64,000 bases of DNA from Mansonella perstans (GCA_037074765.1 JBAMDO010000061.1:186001-250000), one strand, 5' to 3'; positions 50,715 through 64,000 are shown, numbered from the stretch's first letter. Program-made: numbers and translations. Notes: generated by a model not told the origin, from the letters alone.

Positions 50715-51360
50715 GACAATTCATTAAAATATTAAAAATGAATAGAATGATTTAAAATGGAAATTTTACCTTAAAAACATCCCAGATTACGAAGTTTCAT
50801 TTTTTTGCCAAAATTCTGCATCTATTTTTGGGTCAAAGGTACATTCACTATTGATCGAACACTTTATTGTACGTCAGACTAGATAGTCTCTTAGATAAAT
50901 GGTACTTTTTTTTTTACCACTTCTTCCTCCACTCTTTCTCTTTCATTTACTCTCTCTAGTTTGGTTGACCTTTCCTCTCAATCACCTCCCACTTAGGAAG
51001 ACTATAAATGTCGACCTTGCCGCCTTTCTAAACAGTGTTTTTGGTAGTACCATTAGTTGTGACAATGTTGCTGAAGTAGGAAGCCGTTATTTTTGCAACT
51101 AAGATCTGTGCAATAATAATCGGCTATTTTACTTTGGTGCTAGATTTAGCCTACTTTATAAAGTACCATTGTACAGCACATCGTACCATACGAAAACACT
51201 GACATTAAATTGCTCAAATTTTTTATTTGCTCAAAAAAAGTGCCTTATTGGAAATATTATTTCCGATAAGAAATATTATTTCCAGTAATTATTTTCAGCC
51301 CAACGGCTCTCCCTGACGAGAGCCACAAATACAATGAATCATGCTTTTCCCTTTTGAAAT

Positions 51361-51540
51361 CTACTAATTTGTGTTTGTGATAAAATATCATTTGAATTTG
51401 TGTTTGTGATAAAATATCATTTGAATTTGTATTTGTGATAAAGTATCATTTGAATTTGTGTTTGTGATAAAATATCATTTGAATTTGTGTTTGTGATAAA
51501 GTGTTATTTGAATTTGTGTTTGTGATAAAGTATCGTTTAA
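51361..51540. repeat. 29-bp minisatellite, about 6 copies
   Basis: Head-to-tail 29-bp units, each containing TTTGTGTTTGTGATAAA followed by a TATCATTTG-type segment. Early copies differ by single bases and the last two are more diverged. Confidence 0.92.
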
Positions 51541-54359
51541 AAATGAGCCAAGAAAAAGAAACTTATCGATGGTCGATTTGCATCATCATTGATTTTTATT
51601 AACATTAATATTTCATATACATTTTCGCATCAAATGGTATATCTCAGATGTTTTATAAATTGTAATGAATAAAGAATTTAATATTTGTTCTTATTGCAAA
51701 AAAAAAAATTAGTTATGTTTTGAAAAAGAATCTGAAGTTAAAGTAAATAAAAAGAGTGTATAAATTTATCAAATGTTACTTAATATATAAAATGCTAGCT
51801 CGTTTCTTGCTCAACTATTTGTTATATAGGAATATAAAAAATAATGGACAATTGAAATAACTGGTCAGTGGTATTAAAAAGACTAAAGATGATATCATGT
51901 TCAAAATAATAAGAATTATTGCTTTAAAAGAAACTTGTTCATCGGCTACTCTTTGGACTTATCGACTTTTTTCGCTGACCAATGACCAAGTTGCGGTCAA
52001 TTCATAACAAAATGTACTTTGATCTGGAGACAATTATCCCTGGTTATCTAGGATTATCAATAGAAAATATGGTTTCTGTTCATTCCATCAGCAGATAACG
52101 TAAGATTATGGCAGATGACGCGAAATCATGGGAGAGCAACGGGTTATTTCGTATTTTAAACTACTTTGGTAAACATTTTCGATCATTTGGGATTTTCCAG
52201 GAAAACATTCCCGATCATTTGAGATTTGCTGACATAGCAAATATGGTCTGGTGTAGCAAATAAAATATTTAATGAGAGGAGCAAAATAGCTGGGAAATAT
52301 ATCGTTGTATAGTGGGATTGTGCAACGAGAGAAAAAGTACCAAAAAGATGCCAAAACAGGATAGGGACGGTATAATTACAAAAATGACTTAGTGGAATGC
52401 TATGGGATTGTATCATATGGGGAAATTGATGAATGAAGCGCCGATAGCGTAAAAGTTTAATCAAAAACTCGAATTCGAAGCATTTCTATGAAAACTTCTC
52501 TGTCAATCAATCCCAATCAATGGTATAATTTAGCAGGAAAAAGAGCGCTTTCTTCTAGAATAATAGTTGGAATTAATTACTAAAATACTTCTCAATATTT
52601 TGACGTAATTCTCGTAACGAGCCAATATATGCACCACATTTTATTAATTTTTTGTATGAATTGAGCAAATTATATCAGTTTTTATGATTGAATAATTTCA
52701 ATTTTTATTTTAATTTCTTTATTCCATTTTTCTAAAATTTAAATAAAATGAATTATTAAAATAGAAATGAAAAAAAAAAAAAAATAGAAAAAACGAGACA
52801 TAATTTGTTTGTTCGCATGCGTTCTCAATATAAAGCTTTTAAAAATTGATTTCAAAAAAAAAAAAAAAAAAAAAAAAAAACGTAATGCTGATCATTAAAT
52901 AATCGAAAAACTTACTAATATCTATCATTAAGCATTTTGGGAATTTTAATTAGTTAATTTGATTTCTTTAAAAAAATAAAAATTTCTTTAACATTTCAAT
53001 ATTCCTGTGCAAAAATGTTTCAGATTTTATTCATATTCGTATTTCCTTACTTACTTCGGAGCTAAATCAATAACTGAAGTTAGGTTTATTTTCGATTTTT
53101 TTTCCACTTATACCCACAGGATATATTTCATATGTGATCGATGGCATTTTAAGGCTTTATATATTATGATTTGGGAGTTTATAGGAAAAACATGAGCCAT
53201 AAGCATCTAGTCCTTTTAGACTCATATGGCTTCTTCAAGACTCATCGTGTCAACGATTCAAATCTCATCGTTTATGACACATTTTTCGCAATATTTGGAT
53301 TGCTTTAAAAATCGGCTAATTCTTTTCCATTTCTGCTGATTTAAATACTAATAAAATCAATTTTAAAATTCCTTTCTGCTAGCTTAAGCAAATGCCATAT
53401 TATGGATTCAATTTTAACAGAAAATTTGCCAGATTTCTATTATATTTTGTTGACGCATTTGATTTTGCATCATCTTTGTGATGTATTTTCCGAATTATAA
53501 CGAGAAATTCAAACGTACAAAACTAAATAAACAGTGATGATGAAGAAGTTATTCGCATTCCTGTTCATGCATGTATTTCGTTCTGCTAGATATATCGTAT
53601 TTCAGTATCGAAATATTCGTAATGGTATATCACATACAAATACATAATCGATTACAAAGTATTAATTGATAAGTCATTAATTAACATGAATTGATAATAA
53701 ATGTTCTGACATTTCTTTTCAAATATTACGCTGATTAACATCCGAATATTTGAAATTTGCCGCCTTTAAATTTAAAATTTCGATGAAATAAATTGTTAGA
53801 AATTTTGAATTACAGATTTAAAAAATGATAACAAGGAGCATTTTTGAATGATATTATGATTTTTTGATACTATAAATTTCAAATTTATTTTATTTTTTTT
53901 TTTTTTTGTTTTGAGATTCCTCGGAATCTTTCATCAGCTTCAATTATGATTTCAGTGGCGAATAATGAGAGAGGAAATGCCTTTTTCCCTAATCTTTCTT
54001 AGCATCACTGTGTAAAGTTATTAGAAAGCATTCGGGAGAGACTCTCTGTGATCTAAAAAAGGGACCATCACATCGAGTGACAATTATCCGAGAGATACTG
54101 TCTCCTCAATACCGTTATATACTTTCCCCTTCTCTTGCTTCACTTGAAAACATATCAATGGGTGACAGTGCCTGTAACGGATGTATATTTCCAAGGAATA
54201 ACAATTGCTTTGGCTTTGCTTCTCTATTGCTAACTGTTTTCCCGGAATATTTTATGGGTATTATCCCTGCCGGTGGAGAAGAGAGATAGAGAGGAAGAAA
54301 GAAAGAAAGAAAAGTGGAAGACCTGAAGTTAGGGAGGAAAGTTTGGGAAGAGATGAAAA

Positions 54360-54815
54360 GAAAGAAAGAATGGAATTCTCGATAGCAACTCCACCCTCCC
54401 GTTACACATCGATTTTCACACCGGTCGACGCATCGAGGAGAACTGTCATTCCGGGCACATCCCTCCCCTCCTCGTCAACAGCAGCAAAAGGAGCAACACA
54501 GCTTTGCCGACAAGAATGGTCGATATCGAGGTGGGGGGTAGGAGAGGTAGCCAGGCAGTGGTATGTGTGTCCGAGGGGAGTGCCCATCTCGCCATCCCAA
54601 TCCAAACCCGAGCATCGACCGATCCCCCGCCCTCTCCCGATGCCCCCTCCCTTTACATCGCCTAGCAGCAGTTCTCGTACCGCACCACCACTACATCTCC
54701 TCCTTCACTCATACCCCCTACCACTACATCACCTCATCACCTGCACTACCACACTCACCACCGCTCTTCTTTCTGCTTTTGCAAATAATTTGCAAGTCGT
54801 AATACCAGGGTGAGG
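54360..54815 (+). promoter_or_regulatory. GC-rich island, probable promoter/5' UTR of the MADF-BESS gene
   Basis: About 450 bp of markedly GC-rich, CpG-containing sequence that changes from purine-rich (54290-54370, GAAAGAAAG) to C-rich with CCACTACATC-type repeats (54680-54770). Open frames on both strands (for example 202 codons on plus) look like products of biased composition. A CCAGG|GTGAGG donor at about 54811 could be the end of a non-coding first exon spliced to the acceptor at 55394. That link is inference. Confidence 0.4.
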
Positions 54816-55394
54816 TGAAGTAACTTCATCTCGAATTTTTTCCCGCACTTTTTGGCATCAGGGATTGTACACAGTTCCTCTGTTATTTCCAATATCTTCA
54901 AACTACTAAACGGCGTGCGTCATTTACATCACGTGTTAGGTTAGTTTGTTATCTTGTGTTGTATACTCATTCTTCAGAATATACTAACAGGCCAGTTTAT
55001 GAGTTCACGGGATCTGGTGCTGATCTGATTAACAATCAGAATCACTGGCTAATGTGATCGAATATCGGTTTGGACTATTGAGCAGATAAACAGGAGATCC
55101 GGAAGAGGGTATATCAGTTATACTTATCAGTTATCAGTCATACCTTCTATGCTAGTTCATAAATCTTAAATGCATATCGTTTTATCGGATTAGTCATATT
55201 ATCGGATATTATCATGGAGGCTAAAAACTTCTAGTTAACTTCATTTAATCCATTTTTAAATGAAATTTATTTCAGTTATATTTTTGAAAGAAGGGGAATA
55301 TGATAAGGGAGGCATCTTTTAATTTTTATCAGCATTCACTGATTAATGAAAAGAACAGCCGTTTCATAATTATGATGAAAATTTGAATTTGCAG

Positions 55395-57487
55395 ATGGTA
55401 TCTGATTCGTACTACCGAAGTTTAATCGAAGCTGTACGCCAATTACCGGTACTTTATGACCGAGCACATCCAGATTTTCGAAATGTACGAAAGCGTAATG
55501 AAGCATGGAAACTTGTTAGTGAGACATTGTTTAAGCGTGGATTCTCACCAAATGAAGGTACGAGAATTTCTTTCATTCTGTAGGCATCTATGTGCAAAAA
55601 TTTGTTAAGATAAATGGAGAAGTCGTCACGTCTGCTTTCATCAAATATCTAGATATGTGCATAGAAATATCCTGCTGTTCTGGCTTTTAATTATATGGAT
55701 TACTTTTGAATATTAGTACTTATATAAGCTAAATGTTTACATACACACTTAGTTCAGTTATTTGCTACGCTTCTTTCACATTCCCTTATATTCTCCGAAC
55801 TTGTTCTCACTTCATTTTGTTTTTTTATACCGTTATCGAATTATTTATCTATCGGTTTTTGATATTAAATAACCAATTTAGAGGCAATAATAATGATTGG
55901 GTTATATGAAATGTTCGAATTTTTGAAGAAACTGCATTTCAGTGTCTGTAACAAAATCAAGAGATCGATGGAAAAGCTTGGTGCAGCGGTATCGAACCTC
56001 AGGACAGTTTGGGCCAGCATTTATGTTTACTGCAGAAATGCAATTTTTGGATGAATTCCTCAGTGCGGTACCTCCACAACCGTAAGTTTTTTTGTTACAC
56101 GGAAATCTAGAATCTTGTGATAGGAGTGAATGCGATAAAAATTCTGGAACGTTAAATGAGCGATACATTAAGGACAAATGTAGCAGATGGCGAATCATAT
56201 CATTATTATAACTCCGCTTTTACTATAATGGCGTAGATCTAGACGGGGACGTGGAAAACAGATTTTGGAGAAATATGGACACGATTTGGTGCTGTTTTTT
56301 GCATAGGGTATTGGGAGAGAGGAAAAAAGCGATTTGCGTGACTGATAGTATTTGACACTGCTATGATGTATTCAGCAAAACATTTCGCTTAAAATCTAAC
56401 CAACATTTTTTAGTTTTTCGGGATTTTTCATTGAATGTAATTTATCATGGAATTTATCAAATGCAGATTTGGTTAATTTTTGCGAATTAATTTGACTTCA
56501 TATCATTTTGTTATGCATGTTTGATTAATGCAATATATATGCATTAAAAATTTTTCAACTTTTTAAAAAATAAAATGTTCATTTATACTGGTTGTAAATA
56601 AGGAAGAAAATATTAATGGAACTTGATATAAAACTGCATATGTTGGATTCAAAGATAGCTACATTTTAGAATTGTTTATTATTCATCAGTTTTTTTCAGT
56701 TTTTTTCCCACATATTGTGGGAAAAAAAATTGATGGTTAATTTTGTTTTAAAAATACCCCTAAATTGAAACATTTTGAAATGCTTTTTTTTTAGGGCAGA
56801 AACAACAGCAAATTCGATTCTGGGAAATATGAAGAAAGAGGATAGCGAATGGGAATTTCCAGCTCTATTTGGCAATGCTAATCAGGCTGACAATAACATG
56901 TCCTTATTTGCAAATATGGATTCCCCTGGAGGTTCCTCATCACCTTACGCTCAACAGCAAAGTGAGATTGCTGCAGTTGATGGTACTAATACTGATGATG
57001 GATTGATAAATGGAAATTGCAATTTCTCTAATGGAAATGGTATCTCATCTGCACATTGTGTTCCCATATCGATTTCATCATTATCTGTGAAAGGTATTCT
57101 ATTTTTGAAAATTTTATTTTTGCTAATTGTTTCATATATTTATGCTGTTTATGTGGTCATTTATGGATTGCTTTTTATAATAATTCGTTGATCACAGATC
57201 TCATGGCACGAAAGCGACCACGTCAAAATGTTCCGGATGGTCCGACGGCACTAGAGAAAAGAATTGCAAGCAGTTTGGAAACAATTCAAGAATTCATCAG
57301 TAATGCATTTCAAAAGCAAAAAGAGCAGGAAGCAGAGAAAGAAAAAAGTCCAAATGCTGCTTTGTTTCAATGTATTGATCATCTCACCGCTGATATGTCA
57401 CCAAAGGAACATCAGGAAGCATTGCGTGAAATTAAGCGATCTTGTGTGAGTATTTGTGCCAGGATTATGTCCGAATCACAGCCATAG
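55395..57487 (+). CDS. MADF-BESS domain DNA-binding protein
   Basis: Exons 55395..55557, 55943..56081, 56795..57093 and 57198..57487, all in phase, giving 296 aa. The MADF (Myb/SANT-like) domain spans roughly residues 5-100: LIEAVRQLPVLYDRAHPDFR, the KRNEAWKLVSETLF helix and RDRWKSLVQRYR. This is the DNA-binding module of the Adf-1 family. A Ser/Asn/Asp-rich linker (about 105-200) is followed by a basic stretch, MARKRPRQ (203-210), a candidate nuclear signal. A coiled, Lys/Glu-rich segment and a C-terminal BESS-like motif follow (FQCIDHLTADMSPKEHQEAL and onward, about 253-290), the protein-interaction motif that commonly accompanies MADF. The ATG directly follows a TTTGCAG acceptor (55394), so the first exon is trans-spliced or joined to a 5' UTR exon. 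Targets are unknown. Confidence 0.88.
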
Positions 57488-59645
57488 CTGTTATAGTTGT
57501 CTTAAGATGATGTTTTATGTTTATAGCTGAATTGTCATTAAGCTGATGAACGAAGTTTGTTGCCTTATAGTATAAAGCTTTAGCTCGATGACAAACCAGA
57601 CCTTTTCGGGTTCTGTCATACTTTCAAGGAATTTTTATTATCATTCCATTTTTAGAAATAAGAAAATGAAGAAATTGGAAAAATTAGATCAGCTCGGTAA
57701 CGGCAATAAGTATCTTTTTTTCTTTTCTTGAATGAATATCGATGGATATTTAGAACATTAAATATTCAAGTTATTCATTCCATTATTACATGTTATACTG
57801 TAATATTATCATTATATTGTGAATAGCAATACTTTTTGTCATATTTTTTCCTCTCTTCCATTGTTTAATGTATTTTTTTTTTGATCTCGTTTGATGACAG
57901 TGATTTGCATTTTTTATTTCCTTTTTTTTTTTAAGACATGAGGAGTATACGAATGATTTAGCCTGGGATTTGACAATACTTTTTTTGTCGGATAACTAAC
58001 ATGTTTCCAGCATACTCTTCATTAATGCTAAACTTTCTTAAGAAACATGGCAACAGCTTATCTATCCAATCTTATCCGCGAACGTTTATTCTGTAATATG
58101 TCAAATTCAGAAAAAAACGAATTGTACTAATTCAGAATTACTATGCTTTAAAGTTTAACTGATTTCATTATGATAATAGTGACCTCACATATATAATGTC
58201 TTCATCAAATGCATCATTATTCCATCTTCTTATAGCACGTTTTTTTTTTTTTTTTTTTTTTTCTATGTTATACTAGAAATACATGAAGTGCAGCTGTGTA
58301 TGGAAATTAACATGAATACTACCACTTATTTAGTTCGTTGAAATTGCATATATCATAGTATTATTTCGAAATAATGATTTCGGGGTTTCTAGTATCTCCC
58401 TAAATGGGGCGATAAATTATTCTAGCAGTTGCAAACCTCAGCTTTTTTTTGGCCGTAGTCACTATACTTAGTTAAGAAAAACTAGTGCTGTCTTTGCTGG
58501 TTGCACTTCTAATCCAAATCATTTGAATAAAGGATATATCTATGTGTATGAAACGGGGAACTTTGCCGTTAGTTGTAAAATATTCACGACAGATATTAAT
58601 AGCTGTTATCAAGTGTACCCTAGAAATTCCTGCAATAAGGCAGGAACTATTGAGATTACAGCTAAGAAATATATGTTAAAAGTACTAATATACTAGAAAA
58701 TCCTGAAATTTCATTACAAGTAGGAGCACATTCACAAACCATAAGTACATTTTCAATCATTAAGATTAAATTCGAATAAAGGATTCAAGAATTCTAATCA
58801 TAACACTTGAGAAAGAAACCTCAGATTTAAGAAAGACCTTGAGATACTGGTTTCGAGACTCGATATATCCCACGCGAATTCCCAGATAATTTCTGATTGC
58901 TTGGGAAACAATTCTTAAAAATTCTACTAATTTCACATGAATTCTTCGAAATTGCTTGGACAAAACAAAGCAGCATGTTCTAATAAAGGATATAATCATT
59001 ATCCGTTTCCACAAAACATTATTAACCTATCCACTTCTCTACACTTCTTATTTTACGAATTACTCCTTCTGTACGTGTAAAAAATATCATACCTGAATAC
59101 ACTTGAATTGCGTCCAGAAAGAGATTGAGTTCATGCATATAAAAAGCCTGCACTATTATCAGCTATTAATTGACCTGCATGGAGTGAGAACAAAAACAGA
59201 AATAAATATCAATACAAATATTTCTTCAAGAGATCAACACATGAAAAAAGACAATAAATGCAATAAGGTTGCAAAGAAGGCCATGAACTGAATGAATAGT
59301 AATTACTAAATGAAATTATCAGCAATAACTGATTATCGTCATATCAAACAACCATTCAATTAATGACGATTAATTGATTGAAAGACAAGTTGCATGGAAC
59401 TATGAAATCCAATTAAAATTATGATGCAACAGGAATCTCATCTTAGTACATCCCTCTCTTGTTTTTCTCATTTCCTTTGAATAGCAGGTCCTTTATGAAA
59501 TAAAAATGACAGGAGTTTTTGTAGCAGTGTGATGGAATTGATGAACAAAAACTTGATCGCAAAATTTGAAATACTTTTGAAATACTAGCGTTTTAAGTTA
59601 TGTAGAAACGAAAAATTATTTTTTAACTAAAGGGATTTCAAAAAA
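57488..59645. other. Convergent spacer between the MADF-BESS gene and the RasGAP gene
   Basis: 2.2 kb holding the two 3' UTRs. T runs occur near 57868, 57922 and 58240-58262. No coding region or structured RNA was recognised. Confidence 0.6.
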
Positions 59646-62600
59646 TTAACGACAGAGATACTTTTCAGCATGTTTTTTCAATAAACTAATAACTGTATAA
59701 GCTTCCGGAAGAGGGCAGCTATTAGAATCTTGTTGTTCCAGCACCCGCTCTACTTGAAATGCGAGCAGAGCTAACTGATCAATTTTACTGTAGCCGCAAA
59801 ATGGATTTTCTAATGTTCCCACTTTCTGAAAATAATAATGGCTAAACACAACGAATAGTGTAAAGTTAAGATAAATTTATTTGAAGTTACGATTGGGTTT
59901 ATTAACTTCAGGTTTCTGTTTATACCTATGATAGAAAAAATCTGACCGAAGGTGATGATGCAACAGCATCAAGCAGATCCGCCATCAAGCGAACACTACG
60001 GGTACTTTTTTCCTGTAATAGTTCAGATTCTTAAAACACCGTAAACGAGATGCAAACTTTCAAATAAAGGAGAAAAAATTGTGATCAAAGCAAGCGAAAT
60101 AATTTATTACCGGACAGTAATCAGGTGAAGAAGCCTGATTAGCTAATGACTGGATTGTTTTTGGCAGTTGGCGAAACGATCCAGCTAAAATTTTTTAAAA
60201 ACTATCATAAAAATTTGATTGAGTTGATTAGTTTTACTTTCAAATCAAGTGACAACCACTTACTTGAACCACTGCAGCTGAGTGTCAAAATTGGGTTTAC
60301 GAAGCGCAGAATAAAGAACACACTGAAAATAAAATCGATGGATACTGGCTTTCAGATAAAATTATGAGGTAAAATCAATAAACTATGACATAGTTCTAAA
60401 CAACATTTTGGAAATTAAGACCCATGAAAGAAAACTTCCCAATTAAAGGCTTCTTTCTGACCCATTGCTCAATAAAATGAAATGATAAAAACAGCTTCTT
60501 CAGTGACATTAATTTCGACTGTTAAGTTTTTGTAAAGTTTGTGGAAACTCCAAACAAAATGTTTCTCCAGTTCAATTGCTAAAAAAATTTCACCTCGCTA
60601 CACGACGCGCAATATATTTAGAATCCCTGAAATAAGCTTTCGTTGTTTTTATGATCTGTGATAAAATGGCGCGGAAAAGAAAAGGCAGATGCTCGAATAA
60701 ACTCTTCAAGGCATTCATGATATCGAATTCTTGCTTTGGCGGTCCTCCAGTTAACAAATCTGCTAACTCCTCTATAACCAGATCCTTACCAGTCATACGC
60801 AGGACTGTTGAAATACAACATGTACAAAATGAATCACACCGAAAAAGTGTTATTTCTGAAAGAAAAATAGTGTGGTAAAAAAATAATTACAAGAAATTGA
60901 AAAGTACTCTAATTATGCCACGATCAATTTTTCAATTTTTCACAAATCCTTATAATTAGAAATGTCGCTAATTTTCATTTAAATGCTCAAATGTAATGTT
61001 TTTTTTTTCGTATTAAGAATTTCGCCTTCTCACCTAGTATCTAAGACTTATTAAAAAAATATTGCTAGACTTTTATAAGTTTTAATCTCATTTTGTGTGC
61101 CAACTAGGATGCACAGTAATTTTCCAGCTTGAGGCGGAATATCAGTACTTTCAAGTAAATATGTAAATTCAAAAACTACAAACCAGTTTCACGCTTAATT
61201 TGCTCCCTGATGATAACTTCAACAAATGACATCAATAAGTCGTAATTTGGCAATAGAACACAGAGTAACAAACGAGTAAAATATTTTCGGTTAAAGATGT
61301 CCAACACAGAGCCGATCCAAGTGGATAAAATAAATGATCGCGTCGTAAGCAGCACAAAAAACGATGCATACTGTTCTTCGGGTAGTAAAACGATACGATG
61401 ACGTACCGCACGAAACACAAATCCTTCAAAATTATCTTCAACGCAAAGCTCTTTGCCATCGTCTGCTAGTACATAGAGTGGTGATAGATCTGAAATTAAT
61501 TTAACTGATCACTGTATCTCCTTTTAAAAAAGAAAAAAAAATACAAGTTAGAGGTCAGAAAAATAAATCTAATATTTACCAATTCTAATAGCATAATCTA
61601 ATATCCTACTGCAAGAGTGCTATATGTGAAACACCACTGGTTAGGTTATAACTTAGAAAGACAGCAAAGAGAAAGCAAAATGAAGCACAATATATTAACA
61701 GTTAATGACAAATAAGACTTAGTGCGTAAAATATGCCTTTCTGTAAATGATCTCTGAATACAACACAACGCGTTTTCGTCGATGGAGGATTGTGAGAACA
61801 AAGTACAAATTTCAATGAACATGGCCCAGCAGGAATATATCTGAAGCAGAAATGCAGAAAAAATTTGTGGATAGACAGAAGAATTAGCATAAAATTAATT
61901 CTCCCACTAATCATATCATTTGAATTGATTTTATCGATATTTATTAAGCCGTATTGATGTTCTGATATTCTTTATTGTCAGAAAGAACTTACTGCAGTAG
62001 AAAACACCTGTTGAATATAATGGTATTTTTTACAGGTAGTACTTGTTCAGTTTTGGTTAAAAAAATTCCATTGATCGCTATTATAGTACTATATGACGTA
62101 TCAGGTTTGAAAGAGCTACCCCTGAAATCAAAATTTAGTCACATATCTAATTCGCTATAAGTTAGCAAAAACTGATGCGTTTTTTACAATGAAAAACTTC
62201 TTATCAGATAAAAAAGAAAACTAAAACATGTGGTTTTATATCAATATCAACACTTGGGTAGTGTCGGAGAATAACAGGGATATGTATTAGTTAGTCATCA
62301 AATCAACAACAGGTTACTGAAACACAGCAAGACGAGAACCGGATTCTTATGCCTCTAAGCTTCTTTCCGAAAACTAAGTCATGAATGCGAAAACTAAGTC
62401 ATACGCACAGAATTATGCTACCGCTGGATAAATGTATTAAATGAAAAATCATGAGCCCTCAATATCTAGATATTTTTCATGCAGTAATTTCAAAAATACA
62501 TTCAATACATTTCAAATTAAAATCTAAAATATTAAAAACCTACTTAAAACTCGTTAAAGTTAAATAAATAATAGTTGTTGAGCGAATAAAATAATCTTGC

Positions 62601-63798
62601 ATAGCAGGGATTACAGCAAATGGTGACGGTGAATATCGATAACCGAAACAACGTAGTCGTAAGTCACTGAGCCAATGTAGATAAGTGCCTTCGTTTTGAA
62701 ATGATAAGTGAACTGATGGATAAATATTCAGACCATTCGAGGTAACCAGCAAACAATTTGCTCTATCGAATGATTCTTCCGGAATTTTATAAACAAAACA
62801 AAAACCAAGATCCAGAACTACTTTTGGCTTTGTCTTCTGTAAAAAAAGTATCGTTGTATTTAGTTTATTTACATGAATTATAAGGATAACTTTCAGCAAT
62901 GAAACAATATAACTATAACTTCAATCAGTTAAAAAATAATTCTGGTACCTTTTCATAATCTATAACATAGAGTTGTGAGCCATTCGAATCACTAAGTGTC
63001 ACATAGCAACGCTTCCACTTATTAGCTTTGCCTGAAATTTATGAAAAAGCAACTTTCTAAAAACATCACAATAATTCCAATTTCTAGCGGTCTTTATTCA
63101 AATATTACTGTATAGCGGTCAAGAATACTATAATATCTCCGCTGCAGAGATCAACGCTGCAGAGATTGTTATTAACAACCAAATGATTTCGGTGTATAAT
63201 TACAGAATGCGAATAAATGATTCCCTCCGCTCTCTTCTATATCCCACTCAGCATGTCAACTTATTAATCATGATTGAGTTTGCGAAAGCAATAGTACAAA
63301 ATATTCATTTTGCGTTCGAAAATTTTAAGTGTTAATTTATTCATAGCCGCATCTGCGTTGGAATTTCGAAATGCCGAGCTTTATAGAGTTTGCTTTTCTT
63401 TTAAATGTTAAAATCTTCTTTTTTCAACAGTCTATTCATAGTTGTAGCTTAAAATTCCAAATGACTAATGTCAAATAAATAACAAACATCAATAAAAGCA
63501 ATAACAGCATTGAAAGAAGCAACTTGAAACATGCAATAATTTGGATAATCAAAAATCTTACGAGGTACCTATCGCACTGGAAAAATGTAATGAAAAAAAT
63601 GCAAAAAAAATGCAGCAAAAAAAATAAAATAAGTCTTTACATTTTCGATACGCCAAAACGGTCTGTGGACAAAAACTGTTCGTGGTTAGATCCTGGAACT
63701 TTCTATCCGCACTTTTTCCCGACAAATCTCCATTAGAAGCATTTGTTAATACTGCACGCATCAAATGAAATCCTCCGCAAATTTCCTTCTCACTGTAT
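59646..63798 (-). CDS. gap-3: p120 RasGAP (RASA1-like), C-terminal half; 5' end outside window
   Basis: GTPase-activating protein for Ras. Exons in transcript order: 63798..63641, 63031..62949, 62836..62544, 61840..61719, 61489..61184, 60804..60594, 60322..60264, 60184..60111, 60012..59947, 59825..59646. All are in phase, about 517 codons to the stop. The PH domain is NKWKRCYVTLSDSNGSQLYV, then TKPKVVLDLGFCFVYKIPEE and the WLSDLR helix. A reduced C2 segment ends in RDHLQKG, matching RASA1 RLQKG. The GAP domain has LLPEEQYASF (RASA1 IMPEEEYSEF), an arginine-finger candidate in VLRMTGKDL, LFRAIL, ARRVAR and FILRFVNPIL (the FLR motif), then KTIQSLANQ. The stretch between finger and LFRAIL is shorter than in RASA1. 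The SH2/SH3 half should lie right of 64000. The last donor (GTCAGA) is weak but required by phase. Confidence 0.88.
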
Positions 63799-64000
63799 CT
63801 AAAAATAGCAAGTTTGAAATTTAGGCTATATTTTTTATAATTCACATAGTTGACCATATAACTAATAAATATTGATTGACATTGTAAATTCAATACAATA
63901 TCATCAATGAAAGTCAGCTAGTCACCTAAAAACATTATATGACAGAATAATTAATGAAAGCTTTTAAGATGTAGTCAAGCCATTGGAATGTATTTTTTTT
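63799..64000 (-). other. RasGAP intron reaching the window edge
   Basis: AT-rich sequence upstream of the 63641..63798 exon; no further exon is visible before the edge. Confidence 0.6.

Larger units (their letters stand above)
50715..55394. other. Intergenic region upstream of the MADF-BESS gene
   Basis: 4.7 kb with no supported gene. It contains a 29-bp minisatellite (51361-51540), a local duplication around AAACATT..CGATCATTTG (52169-52230), A runs (52770, 52855-52880) and a GC-rich island (about 54360-54790) likely to be part of the promoter or 5' UTR of the downstream gene. Confidence 0.55.

Noticed and set aside
54205..54813. 202-codon plus-strand frame rich in Pro/Ser/Thr
   Set aside because: Composition is that of the GC-rich island. 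It cannot be joined in frame to the MADF exon through the visible donor, and no domain is recognised. Not called as coding.

Overview
This looks like nuclear DNA from a nematode. It is AT-rich, its genes are split by many introns with TTTCAG-type acceptors, acceptors sit just upstream of several start codons (as expected for spliced-leader addition), and every recognisable gene has a nematode counterpart. Two microRNAs whose mature arms match nematode miR-71 and miR-2, and remnants of a BEL/Pao retroelement, fit a chromadorean. A spirurid or filarial worm is my best guess, but the sequence alone does not fix the genus.

Layout, left to right. 1-3137: repeats and AT-rich spacer. 3138-8112 (+): a complete 11-exon MAK/ICK-type ciliary kinase (dyf-5-like, 477 aa). 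9235-34393 (-): a 25-kb gene for protein phosphatase 4 regulatory subunit 1 (ppfr-1-like, about 970 aa, at least 22 exons). Its very long introns are full of simple repeats and carry mir-71 and mir-2 on the same strand. 34411-39991: repeat-containing spacer. 39992-44843: a histone cluster with H4 (-), H2A (-), intron-containing H2B (+) and, tail-to-tail with H2B, a strongly diverged H2B-like gene with an arginine/lysine-rich tail (-). H2A and H2B share a divergent promoter interval with a perfect 12-bp inverted repeat and a GC-rich 56-bp minisatellite. 45160-50714 (+): a decayed BEL/Pao LTR retrotransposon with both LTRs. 55395-57487 (+): a four-exon MADF-BESS DNA-binding protein. 59646-63798 (-): the C-terminal half (PH, C2 and RasGAP domains) of a p120 RasGAP (RASA1/gap-3-like), whose 5' end lies beyond the right edge.

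Exon boundaries were set by reading splice sites, checking that every junction keeps phase, and comparing the translation with remembered family features; nothing was searched. The points most worth following up are the two intronic microRNAs in ppfr-1, the novel-looking H2B-like protein, and the histone genes that show introns or acceptors but no recognisable 3' histone stem-loop.
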